Below, piece after piece: positions 47,847 through 56,784 of a stretch of 64,000 bases of DNA; position 1 is the stretch's first letter; every line of letters starts with the position of its first letter. Both the position numbers and the translations under genes were made by a program. A model generated the notes under the pieces. The model was not told the origin of the DNA and ran no database searches. It saw only the letters and a program-made list of their open reading frames with translations. The stretch lies in the NCBI RefSeq assembly GCF_012035195.1, contig NZ_JAAVJH010000001.1, positions 1 through 64,000 of the forward strand. Reading direction: 5' to 3'. The stretch comes from Sphingomonas corticis. Lineage in GTDB: Bacteria > Pseudomonadota > Alphaproteobacteria > Sphingomonadales > Sphingomonadaceae.

Positions 47847-48797
47847 TCAGCCGAGGCGGCCCATCCGCAGGAACTTCTCGCGCCGGTCGCGGCGCAGCGC
47901 CGCGGCGTCGAGCGACGACAGTTCGGCCAGTGCCCCCTCGATCGCCGAACCGAGCGCGGCCACCGCGGCGTCGGGCAGGCGGTGCGCGCCGCCGACCGGC
48001 TCGGGCACGATGGCGTCGATCACGCCCAGCCCCTTCAGGTCCTGCGCGGTCACCTTCATCGCCTCCGCCGCCTCGGGCGCCTTGTCCGCGGTGCGCCACA
48101 GGATCGAGGCGCAGCCCTCGGGCGAGATGACGGAATAGACCGCGTGCTCCATCATCAGCACGCGATTGCCGCTGGCGAGCGCGATGGCGCCGCCCGATCC
48201 GCCCTCGCCCACCACGCTCGCCACCATCGGCACGCCGAGCGCGAGGCACGCCTCGGTCGAGCGCGCGATCGCCTCCGCCTGGCCGCGTTCCTCCGCCTGG
48301 ACGCCGGGGAACGCGCCGGACGTGTCGACCAGGGTGACGACGGGCAGCGCGAAGCGGTCCGCCAGCTCCATCAGCCGGATCGCCTTGCGATAGCCCTCGG
48401 GCTTGCCCATGCCGAAATTGTGGCGAAGGCGGCTGGCGGTGTCGTCGCCCTTCTCGTGCCCCAGCACCATCACGCGGCGCCCGCGGAAGGTGGCGAAGCC
48501 GCCGAGGATCGCCTGATCGTCGGCGAAGGCGCGGTCGCCCGCCAGCGGCACGAACTCGCTGAACAGGCCGGCGACGTAATCCTTGAAGTGCGGACGCTCG
48601 GGATGGCGCGCGACCTGCGTCTTCTGCCACGGCGTCAGCTTCGCGAAGGTGTCCTTCAGCAGCTTGTCCGACTTCGCCTGCAGCTTGGCGATCTCCGCCG
48701 AGATGTCGACGGTGCCGTCGGCGCCGGTGTCGCGCAGTTCGTCGATGCGCGCCTGGAGCTCGGCGATGGGTTTTTCGAAGTCGAGGAAGCTTGGCAT
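47847..48797 (-). CDS. accA: Acetyl-CoA carboxylase carboxyltransferase subunit alpha
   Basis: A 316-residue subunit that, with AccD, transfers the carboxyl group from biotin to acetyl-CoA. It shows [19 protein letters not shown] at the N terminus, [60 protein letters not shown] (here [20 protein letters not shown]) and [20 protein letters not shown]. Starts nine bases after the xerD stop. Confidence 0.96.
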   Translation of the reverse strand: MPSFLDFEKPIAELQARIDELRDTGADGTVDISAEIAKLQAKSDKLLKDTFAKLTPWQKTQVARHPERPHFKDYVAGLFSEFVPLAGDRAFADDQAILGGFATFRGRRVMVLGHEKGDDTASRLRHNFGMGKPEGYRKAIRLMELADRFALPVVTLVDTSGAFPGVQAEERGQAEAIARSTEACLALGVPMVASVVGEGGSGGAIALASGNRVLMMEHAVYSVISPEGCASILWRTADKAPEAAEAMKVTAQDLKGLGVIDAIVPEPVGGAHRLPDAAVAALGSAIEGALAELSSLDAAALRRDRREKFLRMGRLG

Positions 48798-48806
48798 CGC
48801 GCGCGA

Positions 48807-49733
48807 CTAGGCCGGGTGCGCGGGGGCGTCAACGCGCGCGTCCGTCCGCTCCGCCGCCAGCGCCTCGTCGAGCGGGTGCCGCTCGTTCACCAGCGCGACC
48901 AGCCGGGCGGCGTCGACGTGGGTGTAGATCTGCGTGGTGGCGATGTCGGCGTGGCCCAGCATCGTCTGCAGCGCGCGCAGATCCGCCCCGCCCTCCAGCA
49001 GGTGGGTGGCGAAGGCGTGGCGCAGGACGTGCGGGCTGATCCGGTCGGGTGCGATCCCCGCGTCGGCGGCGAGCGCGCGCACGATCTGGAACAGGCGGAC
49101 GCGCGACAGGTGCCCGGTGCCCGACGGGAACAGGAAGGCGCGGTCGGCGGCGACGTGCGCGCGCCACGCGGCCACCGCGGCGCGCGCGCGGTCGGAGACG
49201 GGCACCAGCCGCTCGCGCCCGCCCTTCCCCTTCAGGATCACGAACGGCCGGTCCGGATGGATGGCGTTGCGCGGCAGCGACACCAGCTCGCTGGCGCGCA
49301 GCCCCGAGCCGTAGAGCAGCTCCACCAGCGCGGCGTTGCGCCAGTCGGCGGGGAGCGGGTGCTCCAGCCGCACCGCGATGGCGGCGAACAGGCGGTCGAC
49401 GTCGGCGTGGCCCAGCGTCCGCGGCAGCGGGCGCGCCGCTGCAGGGCGCGGCAGGGCGGACGAGGGATCGTCGGCACGGTCGCCCTCGTCGACGAGGAAG
49501 CCGAAGAAGCGGCGAAGCGCCGCGGCCTTGCGCGCCACGGTGGCGCGGGCGAGATCGCGCCACTCCTCCGCCAGGCGTTGCAGCGCCGCGTCGTCGGCGC
49601 GCGCGAGCCCGCCGCCCAGCGCGGCGGAGGCCAGCGACAGGTCGCGGCGATAGGCCGCGATCGTGTTGGCCGCCGCCCCCGCCTCCGCCGCCATCATCTC
49701 GAGGAAGCGGTCCATCGCGGCGGCGTCGCTCAC
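48807..49733 (-). CDS. xerD: Site-specific tyrosine recombinase XerD
   Basis: A 308-residue recombinase: SAM-like N-terminal domain (about 5-90, MDRFLEMMAAEAGAAANTIA) and catalytic domain (about 110-300). Catalytic residues sit in LLYGSGLRASELVSL (Arg), HVLRHAFATHLLEGG (His and Arg) and ATTQIYTHVDAARL (Tyr). With XerC it resolves chromosome dimers at dif. It is in a core setting (accA, aroK nearby) and is not an integrase of a mobile element. GTG start at 49733 within the stop of the exported-protein gene. Confidence 0.93.
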   Translation of the reverse strand: MSDAAAMDRFLEMMAAEAGAAANTIAAYRRDLSLASAALGGGLARADDAALQRLAEEWRDLARATVARKAAALRRFFGFLVDEGDRADDPSSALPRPAAARPLPRTLGHADVDRLFAAIAVRLEHPLPADWRNAALVELLYGSGLRASELVSLPRNAIHPDRPFVILKGKGGRERLVPVSDRARAAVAAWRAHVAADRAFLFPSGTGHLSRVRLFQIVRALAADAGIAPDRISPHVLRHAFATHLLEGGADLRALQTMLGHADIATTQIYTHVDAARLVALVNERHPLDEALAAERTDARVDAPAHPA

Positions 49734-51499
49734 GATCGCGCGATCGCCTCGGCGGCGATCATTCGCGCCTCGCCCTCCAGCCCCACGGCACGCAGCGCGG
49801 CGACGATGCGATAGAGGTGCTCGGCCGGCACGCCGCTCCAGTCGCCGGTCTGCATGCCCACCGCGGCCAGCAGGATCACCATGCCCCCCTGCCGGTCGCG
49901 CGCGGCGCGATCGATCGCGCGGGTCCACGGCGTTTCCGCGCCGATCCGCACGTCCAGCGCGGCCGCGGCCTGCTCGACCTGCCCGGTGGACAGGCGGCCG
50001 AGCCCGGCGAGACCGGCGAGGAACAGCCGCCGCCTGCGATCCGCCGTGGGCCCCTGCGGCGCGTAATCGTCGAACGCGGCGGCGCGCCCGCCGGCGTCGG
50101 GATCGGCCAGCGTCAGCATCGCCCACGCGTCGCCGCCCGCCGGCACCACGCCGCGCCAGCGCTGCGCCGACCGGTCCAGCCCCGCGGCGAGCATCGAGGC
50201 GACCAGCCGGTCCGCCTCCGCCGTCTCCGCCGCGGGGGTCAGCCGTGCGGCGGCGCGCGCGGTGAGCACCAGGCGGGCGTAGCGCGCCGCCGGCGTCGCC
50301 GCGGCGCTCCACAACTGACGCATCGCGGCGAGCCGCGCGGCGCGATCGCCGGCGACATAGGCGTCGCGCAGCGTCTCCGCGTCGGCCGTCACCGTGCGCG
50401 GCGCGGCGTCGTCGTCGGCCACCGCGGCGTAGAGATCGACCAACGCCACGTTGGAGAGGACGCCCATCGCTGCGGCGCGCTCGGCCGGGGCGGCGCGTTC
50501 GGCCAGCGGGATCGCCGCCGCCAGTGCGCGCCAGCCCGCCACCTGCGGGCCGACGGTGGCGTACAATTCGTCGGGCACCGCCACGCCCGTGGCCGTGGCC
50601 AGCCCGAAGCGCCACGCCGTCAGCTGCGTGACCGGACCCCATTCGATCGTGATCGCCTGCCGGCTGTTCAGCCCCGCGCCCATCACCTTCTGCGCCAGCT
50701 GCAGGTCGATGCCGCTGGCGATGCGGCGACGGCGGATGGCGGCGACCAGCGGCTGGCTGCGCGCGCCCGTGCCCAGCGTGGCGCACATCGCGCGCGCGAC
50801 CACCCAGCCGCGCTCGCTGTCGCCCGCCCCCTCCGCCAGCGGGCAGAGGCCCGCGGGATCGGCGGTGGCGAGCGAGGCCTGCATCCACACCTGGCGCAGC
50901 TTGGGCGTCATTCGGTCCGTGTCCACGCCCTGCACCACCGCGCGCGCGGCGACCGATTCGCCCATGCGCAGCAGCAGCCACGCGCGCTCCGCCGCGAAAT
51001 CGGCGCCGTTGACGCCCGCGGGCGTCTCCACCTGTGCGACCAGCAGCCGGCGCAGCAGGATCGACGTCCAGCGCGAGGGCAGCGGAGCCGACAGCCGCCG
51101 CATCAGCAGCTCGATCGAGCGTCCGTCCGCCGCGCCGAAGGCATCCACGGGCAGCGCGGTCTGCGCCACGCCCACGCGCGTCAGCGAGCGGCGGGCGAAG
51201 GCGGGCAGCTGATACGGACTGGCGGTGGAGGTGGGCGACGGCGACGGCGACGGGCTGGCGGAAACGGCCGGCGACGGCGACGGCACCGGCAGCGGCTGCA
51301 CGAAGCCGCCGCCGGGCACCGGCGCGGGCACGGCCGCACCCGTCGGCGACGGCGCGGGCGCCGGCGCGGGATCGCCGAACCCGGGCGGCAGCAGCGATTC
51401 GGGCCGGTCCTGCGCGACCGCGGCGGCACCGACGGCCAGCGCCGCGGCGCCCAGGATACCGGCGCGGTAGCGCGACGCCCTAGCTCGCGAGGTTGCCAA
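49730..51499 (-). CDS. Large exported Ala-rich protein of unknown function
   Basis: A 589-residue protein with a signal peptide (about 10-29), a Pro/Ala/Ser-rich region (about 33-100, PAPAPAPSPTGAAVPAPVPG), then a helical Ala/Leu/Arg-rich body with no motif I recognise. The repeated ARAVV, AAAIR and AAALR helices may form a solenoid of TPR-like repeats, but no clear repeat register can be fixed by eye. It overlaps the xerD start (GTGA), and its start overlaps the small membrane protein gene by 20 bases, so all three are one unit. Confidence 0.75.
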   Translation of the reverse strand: MATSRARASRYRAGILGAAALAVGAAAVAQDRPESLLPPGFGDPAPAPAPSPTGAAVPAPVPGGGFVQPLPVPSPSPAVSASPSPSPSPTSTASPYQLPAFARRSLTRVGVAQTALPVDAFGAADGRSIELLMRRLSAPLPSRWTSILLRRLLVAQVETPAGVNGADFAAERAWLLLRMGESVAARAVVQGVDTDRMTPKLRQVWMQASLATADPAGLCPLAEGAGDSERGWVVARAMCATLGTGARSQPLVAAIRRRRIASGIDLQLAQKVMGAGLNSRQAITIEWGPVTQLTAWRFGLATATGVAVPDELYATVGPQVAGWRALAAAIPLAERAAPAERAAAMGVLSNVALVDLYAAVADDDAAPRTVTADAETLRDAYVAGDRAARLAAMRQLWSAAATPAARYARLVLTARAAARLTPAAETAEADRLVASMLAAGLDRSAQRWRGVVPAGGDAWAMLTLADPDAGGRAAAFDDYAPQGPTADRRRRLFLAGLAGLGRLSTGQVEQAAAALDVRIGAETPWTRAIDRAARDRQGGMVILLAAVGMQTGDWSGVPAEHLYRIVAALRAVGLEGEARMIAAEAIARS

Positions 51500-51617
51500 G
51501 CTCGACCGCCTTCTCGACCCGCGTCGTCGGCTGCTCGGACGCGCGGCCCGACAGGAAGAAGAGCAGGCCGGCGACCAGCGCCAGCACCACCACCACCGCG
51601 ACGATCAAGCGAGTCAT
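51480..51617 (-). CDS. 45-residue single-span membrane protein
   Basis: A short frame of 45 residues: TRLIVAVVVVLALVAGLLFF is one membrane helix (about 2-21), followed by LSGRASEQPTTRVEKAVELG and NLAS, a soluble tail. It starts at ATG 51617, after a GGTGCTGGA stretch, and its last 20 bases overlap the start of the 589-residue protein gene, which suggests coupled translation. No family is recognised; its helix-plus-tail form resembles small membrane-anchored accessory proteins. Confidence 0.7.
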   Translation of the reverse strand: MTRLIVAVVVVLALVAGLLFFLSGRASEQPTTRVEKAVELGNLAS

Positions 51618-51693
51618 TCCAGCACCTCGGCCACGCATCACCAAACGGGGCCGTGTTGCCGACGCCCGAGCGGGCTGTATAGCCGCAGACGCG

Positions 51694-52245
51694 ATGTTGC
51701 AAAGCCCGCCGATCCCGCTGGACCCGCCACCCGTCTATCGCGGGCAGCCGATCGTGCTGGTCGGCCTGATGGGCGCGGGCAAGTCCACCGTGGGCCGACG
51801 GCTGGCGGGGCGGCTGGGCCTCCCCTTCGTCGATGCCGACATCGAGATCGAGCGCGCGGCGGGGATGACCATCGCCGACATCTTCTCGCGCTTCGGCGAA
51901 CCCTATTTCCGCGATGGAGAGCGCCGCGTGATCCAGCGGCTGATCGACGGCCGGCCCAAGGTGATCGCGACCGGGGGCGGCGCCTTCGTGAACGACGCCA
52001 CCCGCGCGCTGATCCTGTCCGAGGCGCTGGCGATCTGGCTGGACGCGCCCGTCGAGGTGCTGGCCGAGCGGGTGCGGCGACGCGACACGCGCCCGCTGCT
52101 GCGCGGCAAGGACCCGCTGGCCGTGCTGCGCGAACTGGCCGCGGTGCGCAACCCGCTCTACGCGCTGGCGCCGATCCGCGTCCCCAGCGCGAACGCCCCG
52201 CACGACACGACGGTGCGCGCGATCATGGAGGTCCTGAAGAGATGA
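51694..52245 (+). CDS. aroK: Shikimate kinase
   Basis: A 183-residue kinase phosphorylating shikimate in aromatic amino-acid synthesis. P-loop GLMGAGKSTVGRRLAGRLG (about residues 24-42), shikimate-binding FVDADIEIERAAGMTIADIF, ATGGGAFVND and the lid RRRDTRPLLRGKDP. ATG 51694 is used; the upstream in-frame region is outside the family. Divergent from the small membrane protein gene; four-base overlap (ATGA) with aroB. Confidence 0.95.
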   Translation: MLQSPPIPLDPPPVYRGQPIVLVGLMGAGKSTVGRRLAGRLGLPFVDADIEIERAAGMTIADIFSRFGEPYFRDGERRVIQRLIDGRPKVIATGGGAFVNDATRALILSEALAIWLDAPVEVLAERVRRRDTRPLLRGKDPLAVLRELAAVRNPLYALAPIRVPSANAPHDTTVRAIMEVLKR

Positions 52246-53339
52246 CGACCGTCAGCGTGGCGCTGGGCGAGCGCAGCTACGACGTGCGGATCGAGCCGGG
52301 GCTGCTCGCGCGCGCGGGCGAGGCGATCGCGCCGCTGGCGGGCACGCGCCCCGTGGTGATCGTCGCCGACGCCAACGTCGCCGCGCATCGCGCCACGCTG
52401 GAGGCGTCGCTTCGCGCGGTGGGTATCGCCACCCACGCGATCGAGGTGGCGCCGGGCGAGGCGTCGAAGAGCTGGGCGACGCTGGAGCGCGTGGTCGACG
52501 CGCTGCTGGCGCTGGGGGTGGAGCGCGGCGACCATGTGGTGGCGCTGGGCGGCGGAGTGGTCGGCGACCTGGTCGGCTTCGCCACCGCCATCATGAAGCG
52601 CGGCTGCGGCTTCGTGCAGGTTCCGACGACATTGCTGGCGCAGGTCGATTCGTCGGTGGGCGGCAAGACCGGGATCAACGCGCGCGCGGGCAAGAACCTG
52701 GTCGGCGCGTTCCACCAGCCGCGACTGGTGCTGATCGATCCCGACGTGCTGGACACCCTGCCGCTGCGGCAGGTGCGCGCCGGCTATGCCGAGGTGGTGA
52801 AATACGGGCTGATCGACGATCCGGCCTTCTTCGCCTGGTGCGAGGCGAACGGTGCGGCGCTGCTGGCAGGCGACGGCGCGGCGCGGACCCACGCCATCGC
52901 GCACGCGGTCGCGGCGAAGGCGCGGATCGTGGCGGCGGACGAGTTCGAGACGAACGGCACCCGCGCGCTGCTGAACCTGGGCCACACCTTCGGCCACGCG
53001 CTGGAGGCGGAGGCGGGCTTCTCCGACCGGCTGCTGCACGGCGAGGCGGTGGCGGCGGGCTGCGGCCTGGCCTTCGCCTATTCGGCCGCGACCGGACGAT
53101 GCGCGCCCGAGGAGGCCGCGCGCGTGGCGGCGTTATGGCGGGCGAGCGGGCTGCCCGACGGACTGGCGGCGAGCGGGGTGCAGGCGACGCCGGCGCGGCT
53201 GGTCGAGCACATGCGCCACGACAAGAAGGGCAGCGGGGGGCGGATCCCGTTCCTGCTGGCGCACGGAATCGGGCGGACGTACCTCGACCGTACCGTGCCG
53301 CTGGAGGATGTGGAGCGGTTCCTGGCGACGGCGCGGTAG
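52242..53339 (+). CDS. aroB: 3-dehydroquinate synthase
   Basis: A 365-residue NAD/metal-dependent enzyme making 3-dehydroquinate from DAHP. It shows EASKSWATLERVVDALL, GDHVVALGGGVVGDLVGFAT (NAD binding), VPTTLLAQVDSSVGGKTGIN, YAEVVKYGLIDD, LNLGHTFGHALEAEAGF and LLHGEAVAAGC with the metal ligands. Co-translated with aroK, as in many bacteria. Confidence 0.96.
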   Translation: MTTVSVALGERSYDVRIEPGLLARAGEAIAPLAGTRPVVIVADANVAAHRATLEASLRAVGIATHAIEVAPGEASKSWATLERVVDALLALGVERGDHVVALGGGVVGDLVGFATAIMKRGCGFVQVPTTLLAQVDSSVGGKTGINARAGKNLVGAFHQPRLVLIDPDVLDTLPLRQVRAGYAEVVKYGLIDDPAFFAWCEANGAALLAGDGAARTHAIAHAVAAKARIVAADEFETNGTRALLNLGHTFGHALEAEAGFSDRLLHGEAVAAGCGLAFAYSAATGRCAPEEAARVAALWRASGLPDGLAASGVQATPARLVEHMRHDKKGSGGRIPFLLAHGIGRTYLDRTVPLEDVERFLATAR

Positions 53340-53440
53340 CGGCGGCGGGCGGGTAGCCCTGATGTGCGTCCGGATCGGCGAACGCTTGCCGGTCGATGAC
53401 CTGCCTTCCCGGCGAAAGCAGATCGCCGACCGGGGCCTTC

Positions 53441-53540
53441 CTCGTCATGCCGGGCTTGTCCCCGCATCCACCGCCCCGCCAACCCACAGGCGTTTGCGCG
53501 CGTAGCCTGGCGGACCCCGGCGCAGGGCCGGGGTGACGAG
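53441..53540. repeat. REP-like imperfect inverted repeat
   Basis: The left side CTCGTCATGCCGGGCTTGTC.. (from 53441) pairs with the right side ..GCAGGGCCGGGGTGACGAG (to 53540). The CTCGTCA/TGACGAG ends are exact, the inside is partial. The CCGGG..CCGGGGTGACGA wording is typical of dispersed extragenic repeats in sphingomonads. Its base sequence differs from the other two repeat families in this window. Confidence 0.6.
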
Positions 53541-53593
53541 CGACCGATCGCGTAGCCTCCGACGATCGCGGAGGTCGCGCGAGAGCCGGGCGC

Positions 53594-53629
53594 CAGAAAA
53601 GGAAAGGGCGGCCCCTTTCGGAACCGCCC
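53594..53629 (-). terminator. Rho-independent terminator of the F0 operon
   Basis: On the minus strand GGGCGG (53629-53624), a 12-base loop, CCGCCC (53611-53606), then TTTCCTTTTC. It lies 28 bases past the atpF stop. Confidence 0.8.
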
Positions 53630-53656
53630 CGTCGATCTTCAACCGGAAGCGCCGGC

Positions 53657-54289
53657 TCAGTGCGGGCGGCCGATCCCCGCGATCGCCTTGTCCACCAGCG
53701 CGCGGTCGGCGGTCACGTCGTGGCGCTGGGCGATCAGCGACGCGGCGGCGGCGGCGGCGGCCTGGGCGGTCTTCGTGCGGACCTCGGCGAGCGCCGAGCG
53801 CTCCGCGGCGGCGATCTTGTCCTCCGCCATCTTCGCGCGGCGCGCGACCAGCGCGTCGGCGTCGGCCGTGGCCTGCGCCACGATCGCGTCCGCCTCGACA
53901 GAGGCGTGGCGCGTCATCTCCGCCGCGTCGGCCTCCGCCGCGGCGATCTTGCGCGCATATTCGTCGCGCAACGCCTCGGCCTCGGCACGGAGCGACCGGG
54001 CGTCGTCCAGCTGCTTGCGGATGTCGGCGATCTGGCGGTCGAGCCCGGCGGTGATCGCCTTGATGCCACCCTTCGCCACGACGATGGCGAGGAAGACGAT
54101 CATCGCGATCGACACCCACACGGTGCCGTTCAGCCCGAGCACGGACGGGTCGGCGTGATGCTCCCCGCCCTCCGCCGCGGTGGTGGCGAGCGCCTCGCCC
54201 CCCTCGTGCGGCATGCCCTCGAGATGGTCGGCCTCGGCCAGGTTCGCCGCCACGGTGCCCGCAGTGGTCAGGATCAGGAGATCAGCCAT
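53657..54289 (-). CDS. atpF: ATP synthase F0 subunit b
   Basis: A 210-residue subunit b: an N-terminal extension rich in Glu/His (HLEGMPHEGGEALATTAAEG), one membrane helix at about residues 52-72 (TVWVSIAMIVFLAIVVAKGG) and a long charged helix (about 80-195) that forms the peripheral stalk. Last gene of the operon; its start overlaps subunit b' by eight bases. A terminator follows. Confidence 0.92.
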   Translation of the reverse strand: MADLLILTTAGTVAANLAEADHLEGMPHEGGEALATTAAEGGEHHADPSVLGLNGTVWVSIAMIVFLAIVVAKGGIKAITAGLDRQIADIRKQLDDARSLRAEAEALRDEYARKIAAAEADAAEMTRHASVEADAIVAQATADADALVARRAKMAEDKIAAAERSALAEVRTKTAQAAAAAAASLIAQRHDVTADRALVDKAIAGIGRPH

Positions 54290-54776
54290 GGGTCACCGCC
54301 GCCTTCACCGCGCCGCACGCGTCGTCGATCGAAACCTCGACCCCGGCCACGCGCTGCACGATCGCCTGCGCCGCCTCTGCGGCGACGGCCTCGATCTCGG
54401 TGCCGGCGCGGGTCGCGGCGTCGCGGATGCGCGCCTCGCCCTCCGCCACCTGCGCCGATTGCGCGGCATTGGCGGCGGCGAGCTTCTCCTCCGTCGCCCG
54501 GGCGGCACGCTGGCGGGCGTCGGCGACCACGGCCTGCGCCTTCTCGCGCGCGGCGAGATCGCGCTGGCGCCACTGCTCCTCCGCCTGGTCGGCGGCGTCG
54601 CGCGCGGCGCTGGCGGCGGCGAGATCGCCGGCGATGGAGCGGTCGCGACCGTCGATCGTGGCCTGCACCTTGGGCAGCATGCCGCGCCCGACGATGAGGA
54701 ACACCGCACCGAAGGTGACGACCAGCCAGAAGATCTGCGACGCCCAGGTGGCGGCGAGCTGGGAAATCTGAGGCAT
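54282..54776 (-). CDS. atpF': ATP synthase F0 subunit b'
   Basis: A 164-residue second stalk subunit: one membrane helix near the N terminus (FWLVVTFGAVFLIVGRGMLP, about 18-37) and a long Ala/Glu/Arg-rich helix. Alphaproteobacteria and phototrophs have b and b' as a heterodimer instead of two copies of b, so this pair is expected. 52 bases after atpE. Confidence 0.92.
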   Translation of the reverse strand: MPQISQLAATWASQIFWLVVTFGAVFLIVGRGMLPKVQATIDGRDRSIAGDLAAASAARDAADQAEEQWRQRDLAAREKAQAVVADARQRAARATEEKLAAANAAQSAQVAEGEARIRDAATRAGTEIEAVAAEAAQAIVQRVAGVEVSIDDACGAVKAAVTHG

Positions 54777-54828
54777 GTCTATCCTCGTCGGGCGGGCCGC
54801 CGAGCGGCCCGCCCGTCAGGTCGGTGTG

Positions 54829-55056
54829 TTACGCGACGAAGATCAGGATCATCGCGACGACGAACGCCAGCAGGCCGAGAAGCTCGGCAGCGGCGAAGCC
54901 GATGAACAGGCGGCCCTGCTGGCCGTCGGCCGCGCCGGGATTGCGCAGCGCGCCTTCGAGGAACGAGCCGAAGACGTTGCCCACGCCGATGGCGGCCATG
55001 CCGGCACCGATGGCAGCGAGACCGGCACCGACGAGCTTGGCGGCGGTAGGATCCAT
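54829..55056 (-). CDS. atpE: ATP synthase F0 subunit c
   Basis: A 75-residue rotor subunit made of two membrane helices joined by the polar loop RNPGAADGQQ. The proton-carrying carboxylate is the Glu in FIGFAAAELLGLLAFVVA, in the second helix (about residue 58). I chose ATG 55056 (MDPTAAKL), the family start, not ATG 55074, which adds six residues. Confidence 0.95.
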   Translation of the reverse strand: MDPTAAKLVGAGLAAIGAGMAAIGVGNVFGSFLEGALRNPGAADGQQGRLFIGFAAAELLGLLAFVVAMILIFVA

Positions 55057-55096
55057 AACAAACACTCCAATCAAGTAACGATGGTTGAACGAAAAC

Positions 55097-55879
55097 TCAG
55101 TGCAGGTTGACCGCGTCGTTGATGTACAGCGAGGTCAAGAGCGCGAACACATAGGCCTGGATGCCCGCGACCAGCAGCTCCAGCGCGGAAATGCCGATCA
55201 TGAGGAGGAAGCTGGGCCCGCCCACCAGCACGCCGGTGGCGATCCCCGCGTTGCCGGCGTTGATGACGAAGCCCGCCAGCACCTTCAGCAGCACGTGCCC
55301 CGCGGTCATCGCGACGAACAGCCGCAGGCCCAGCGAGAACGGGCGCACCATGAACGAGACCAGCTCGATCACCGGGATCAGCCACATCAGCCACAAGGGC
55401 GTGCCGTGCGGCACGAACAGGCTGAAGAAGTGGAGGCCGTGGCGCCAGAAGCCGACGATCAGCACGATCGAGAAGCTCATGATCGCCAGCACGCCGGTGA
55501 TGGTGAAGTGGCTGGTGAAGGTGAAGGGATGGATGCCGACGACGCCCAGCGGCAGCAGGCCGAGGATGTTGGCGAACAGGATGAACATGAACAGCGAGAA
55601 GACGTAGGGAACGTAGCGCTTGCCCTCCGGCCCGACGTTCGCCGACAGCATGTTGTCGATGAAGCGCGTCGCGCTCTCGACCATCATCTGCCCGCGCGCG
55701 GGTACCAGCGCGCCCTTCAGCCCCATCGACATGAAGGCGACCAGGGCGACCACGGCCAGCACCATCCAGGCGGCCGAGTTGGTGAAGGCGATCTGGTGCC
55801 CGCCCAACGCGAAGCCGTCCCAAATCGTCTGCACCTCGAACTGGTGCATCGGGTCGATCTTGCCGCCGCCTGCCGCCAC
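55097..55879 (-). CDS. atpB: ATP synthase F0 subunit a
   Basis: A 260-residue membrane subunit with about six helices. The proton-channel Arg lies in MVRPFSLGLRLFVAMTAGHV (about residue 180). The start is GTG 55879 (AAGGGKIDPMHQFEVQTIW), preceded by GAGGGA nine bases upstream; the longer TTG 55912 frame reaches into the atpI end. 40 bases before atpE. Confidence 0.94.
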   Translation of the reverse strand: MAAGGGKIDPMHQFEVQTIWDGFALGGHQIAFTNSAAWMVLAVVALVAFMSMGLKGALVPARGQMMVESATRFIDNMLSANVGPEGKRYVPYVFSLFMFILFANILGLLPLGVVGIHPFTFTSHFTITGVLAIMSFSIVLIVGFWRHGLHFFSLFVPHGTPLWLMWLIPVIELVSFMVRPFSLGLRLFVAMTAGHVLLKVLAGFVINAGNAGIATGVLVGGPSFLLMIGISALELLVAGIQAYVFALLTSLYINDAVNLH

Positions 55880-55913
55880 TTGCTCGCGTCCCTCTAGAAC
55901 GAAGCCTCCCAAG

Positions 55914-56228
55914 TCACTTGGGAGGCTGGGAAATCCGGATAATATTCCTGAACGCGACGATGATCCCGAGGAACAGCATCACGAGCAGGCCCCAGGGCGA
56001 CGTGCCCGCGAACCGGTCGATCACCCAACCGATCAGCGCGCCGCCGATCATTCCCCCCAGCAGCTCGGCCAGGACGCGGTTGCCGAGCCGGTAGCCGGCA
56101 TCGGTTCCCGCCTTTCCCGCGCCGGTGCGCTGCGCCTCGTCGTGCTGCGCGTCGCGAAGCCGCTGGTCGAGCGACTGGAGACGCGCATCCTCGCCGAGGG
56201 GGTCTGGTCCGGGTTCGTTCCCTGCCAC
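55914..56228 (-). CDS. atpI: ATP synthase assembly protein AtpI
   Basis: A 104-residue protein: a charged N terminus (EDARLQSLDQRLRDAQHDEA), then two membrane helices (LGGMIGGALIGWVIDRFAGT and WGLLVMLFLGIIVAFRNIIR). AtpI/AtpZ proteins aid c-ring assembly or Mg uptake for F1F0. GTG 56228, after GGGGAG, is chosen because it leaves the usual acidic start; a TTG at 56291 is possible. First gene of the F0 operon; the F1 genes are elsewhere. Confidence 0.85.
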   Translation of the reverse strand: MAGNEPGPDPLGEDARLQSLDQRLRDAQHDEAQRTGAGKAGTDAGYRLGNRVLAELLGGMIGGALIGWVIDRFAGTSPWGLLVMLFLGIIVAFRNIIRISQPPK

Positions 56229-56410
56229 GTCCGCGCGTCTCCCCGTCGTTTTCGGGCAGGCGTTCGTCAGGCCAGGTGGCGAGCCCGCCAAGGCGCCGCC
56301 CGGTTAGCCGGGGGGTGGGGGGGTGTCAACCGTAGCGAACCGGGGCAGCCCGCTTCCCCCCACCCGGCTGCGCCGGGCAGGCCGCTCGCTCTCCCGCCGC
56401 GACAGGAAGG

Positions 56411-56782
56411 TCAGACGCAGCGCGAGTCGCGCGTCGGCGCGCCGGCGCCGCGGGTCTGCCAGCTGCCGTCGGGCGTGCGATACTTCTCGCCCGCCCGGGT
56501 CTGCTGGATCAGGTTGCAGCCGGTGGTGAAGGCGAACTGGTCGATGGCCACCCCCTGCGCCTGCGCGGAGCGGGTGTAGGCGGCCTTGCGCTGGATGTTG
56601 ATCGCGTTGACCAGCGCGCGCACGTCCGCCCCGCCCGACACGACGCCGAGATACCCGTCGGGCTGTTCGCCCACCTGCCCCGCGGCGCGCGCGGCGGCAT
56701 AGGCCGGGTCGCGCTGCGCGAGCGCGGGCGCCGCGACGAGCAGCGCGGCGAGCGAGACTGATGCGGCAATCCTGGCAGTCAT
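56411..56782 (-). CDS. ydbL: YdbL-like DUF1318 protein
   Basis: A 123-residue exported protein: signal peptide (about 1-22, ending ALAQ), then the DUF1318 domain with AAARAAGQVGEQPDGYLGVV, VRALVNAINIQRKAAYTRSA and FAFTTGCNLIQQTRAGEKYR. In E. coli YdbL helps the YdbH-YnbE bridge. The C terminus ends in DSRCV. It starts two bases after the YnbE stop, completing a ydbH-ynbE-ydbL operon. Confidence 0.88.
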   Translation of the reverse strand: MTARIAASVSLAALLVAAPALAQRDPAYAAARAAGQVGEQPDGYLGVVSGGADVRALVNAINIQRKAAYTRSAQAQGVAIDQFAFTTGCNLIQQTRAGEKYRTPDGSWQTRGAGAPTRDSRCV

Positions 56783-56784
56783 GT

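Larger units (their letters stand above)
53340..53656. other. Spacer between aroB and the F0 ATP synthase operon
   Basis: 317 bases between convergent genes. It holds a REP-like imperfect inverted repeat (53441-53540) and the terminator of the atp operon (53594-53629). No gene is visible. Confidence 0.7.

Noticed and set aside
48807..49733. Integrase of a mobile element
   Set aside because: Sequence and neighbours (accA, aroK) fit chromosomal XerD; no attachment sites or cargo.
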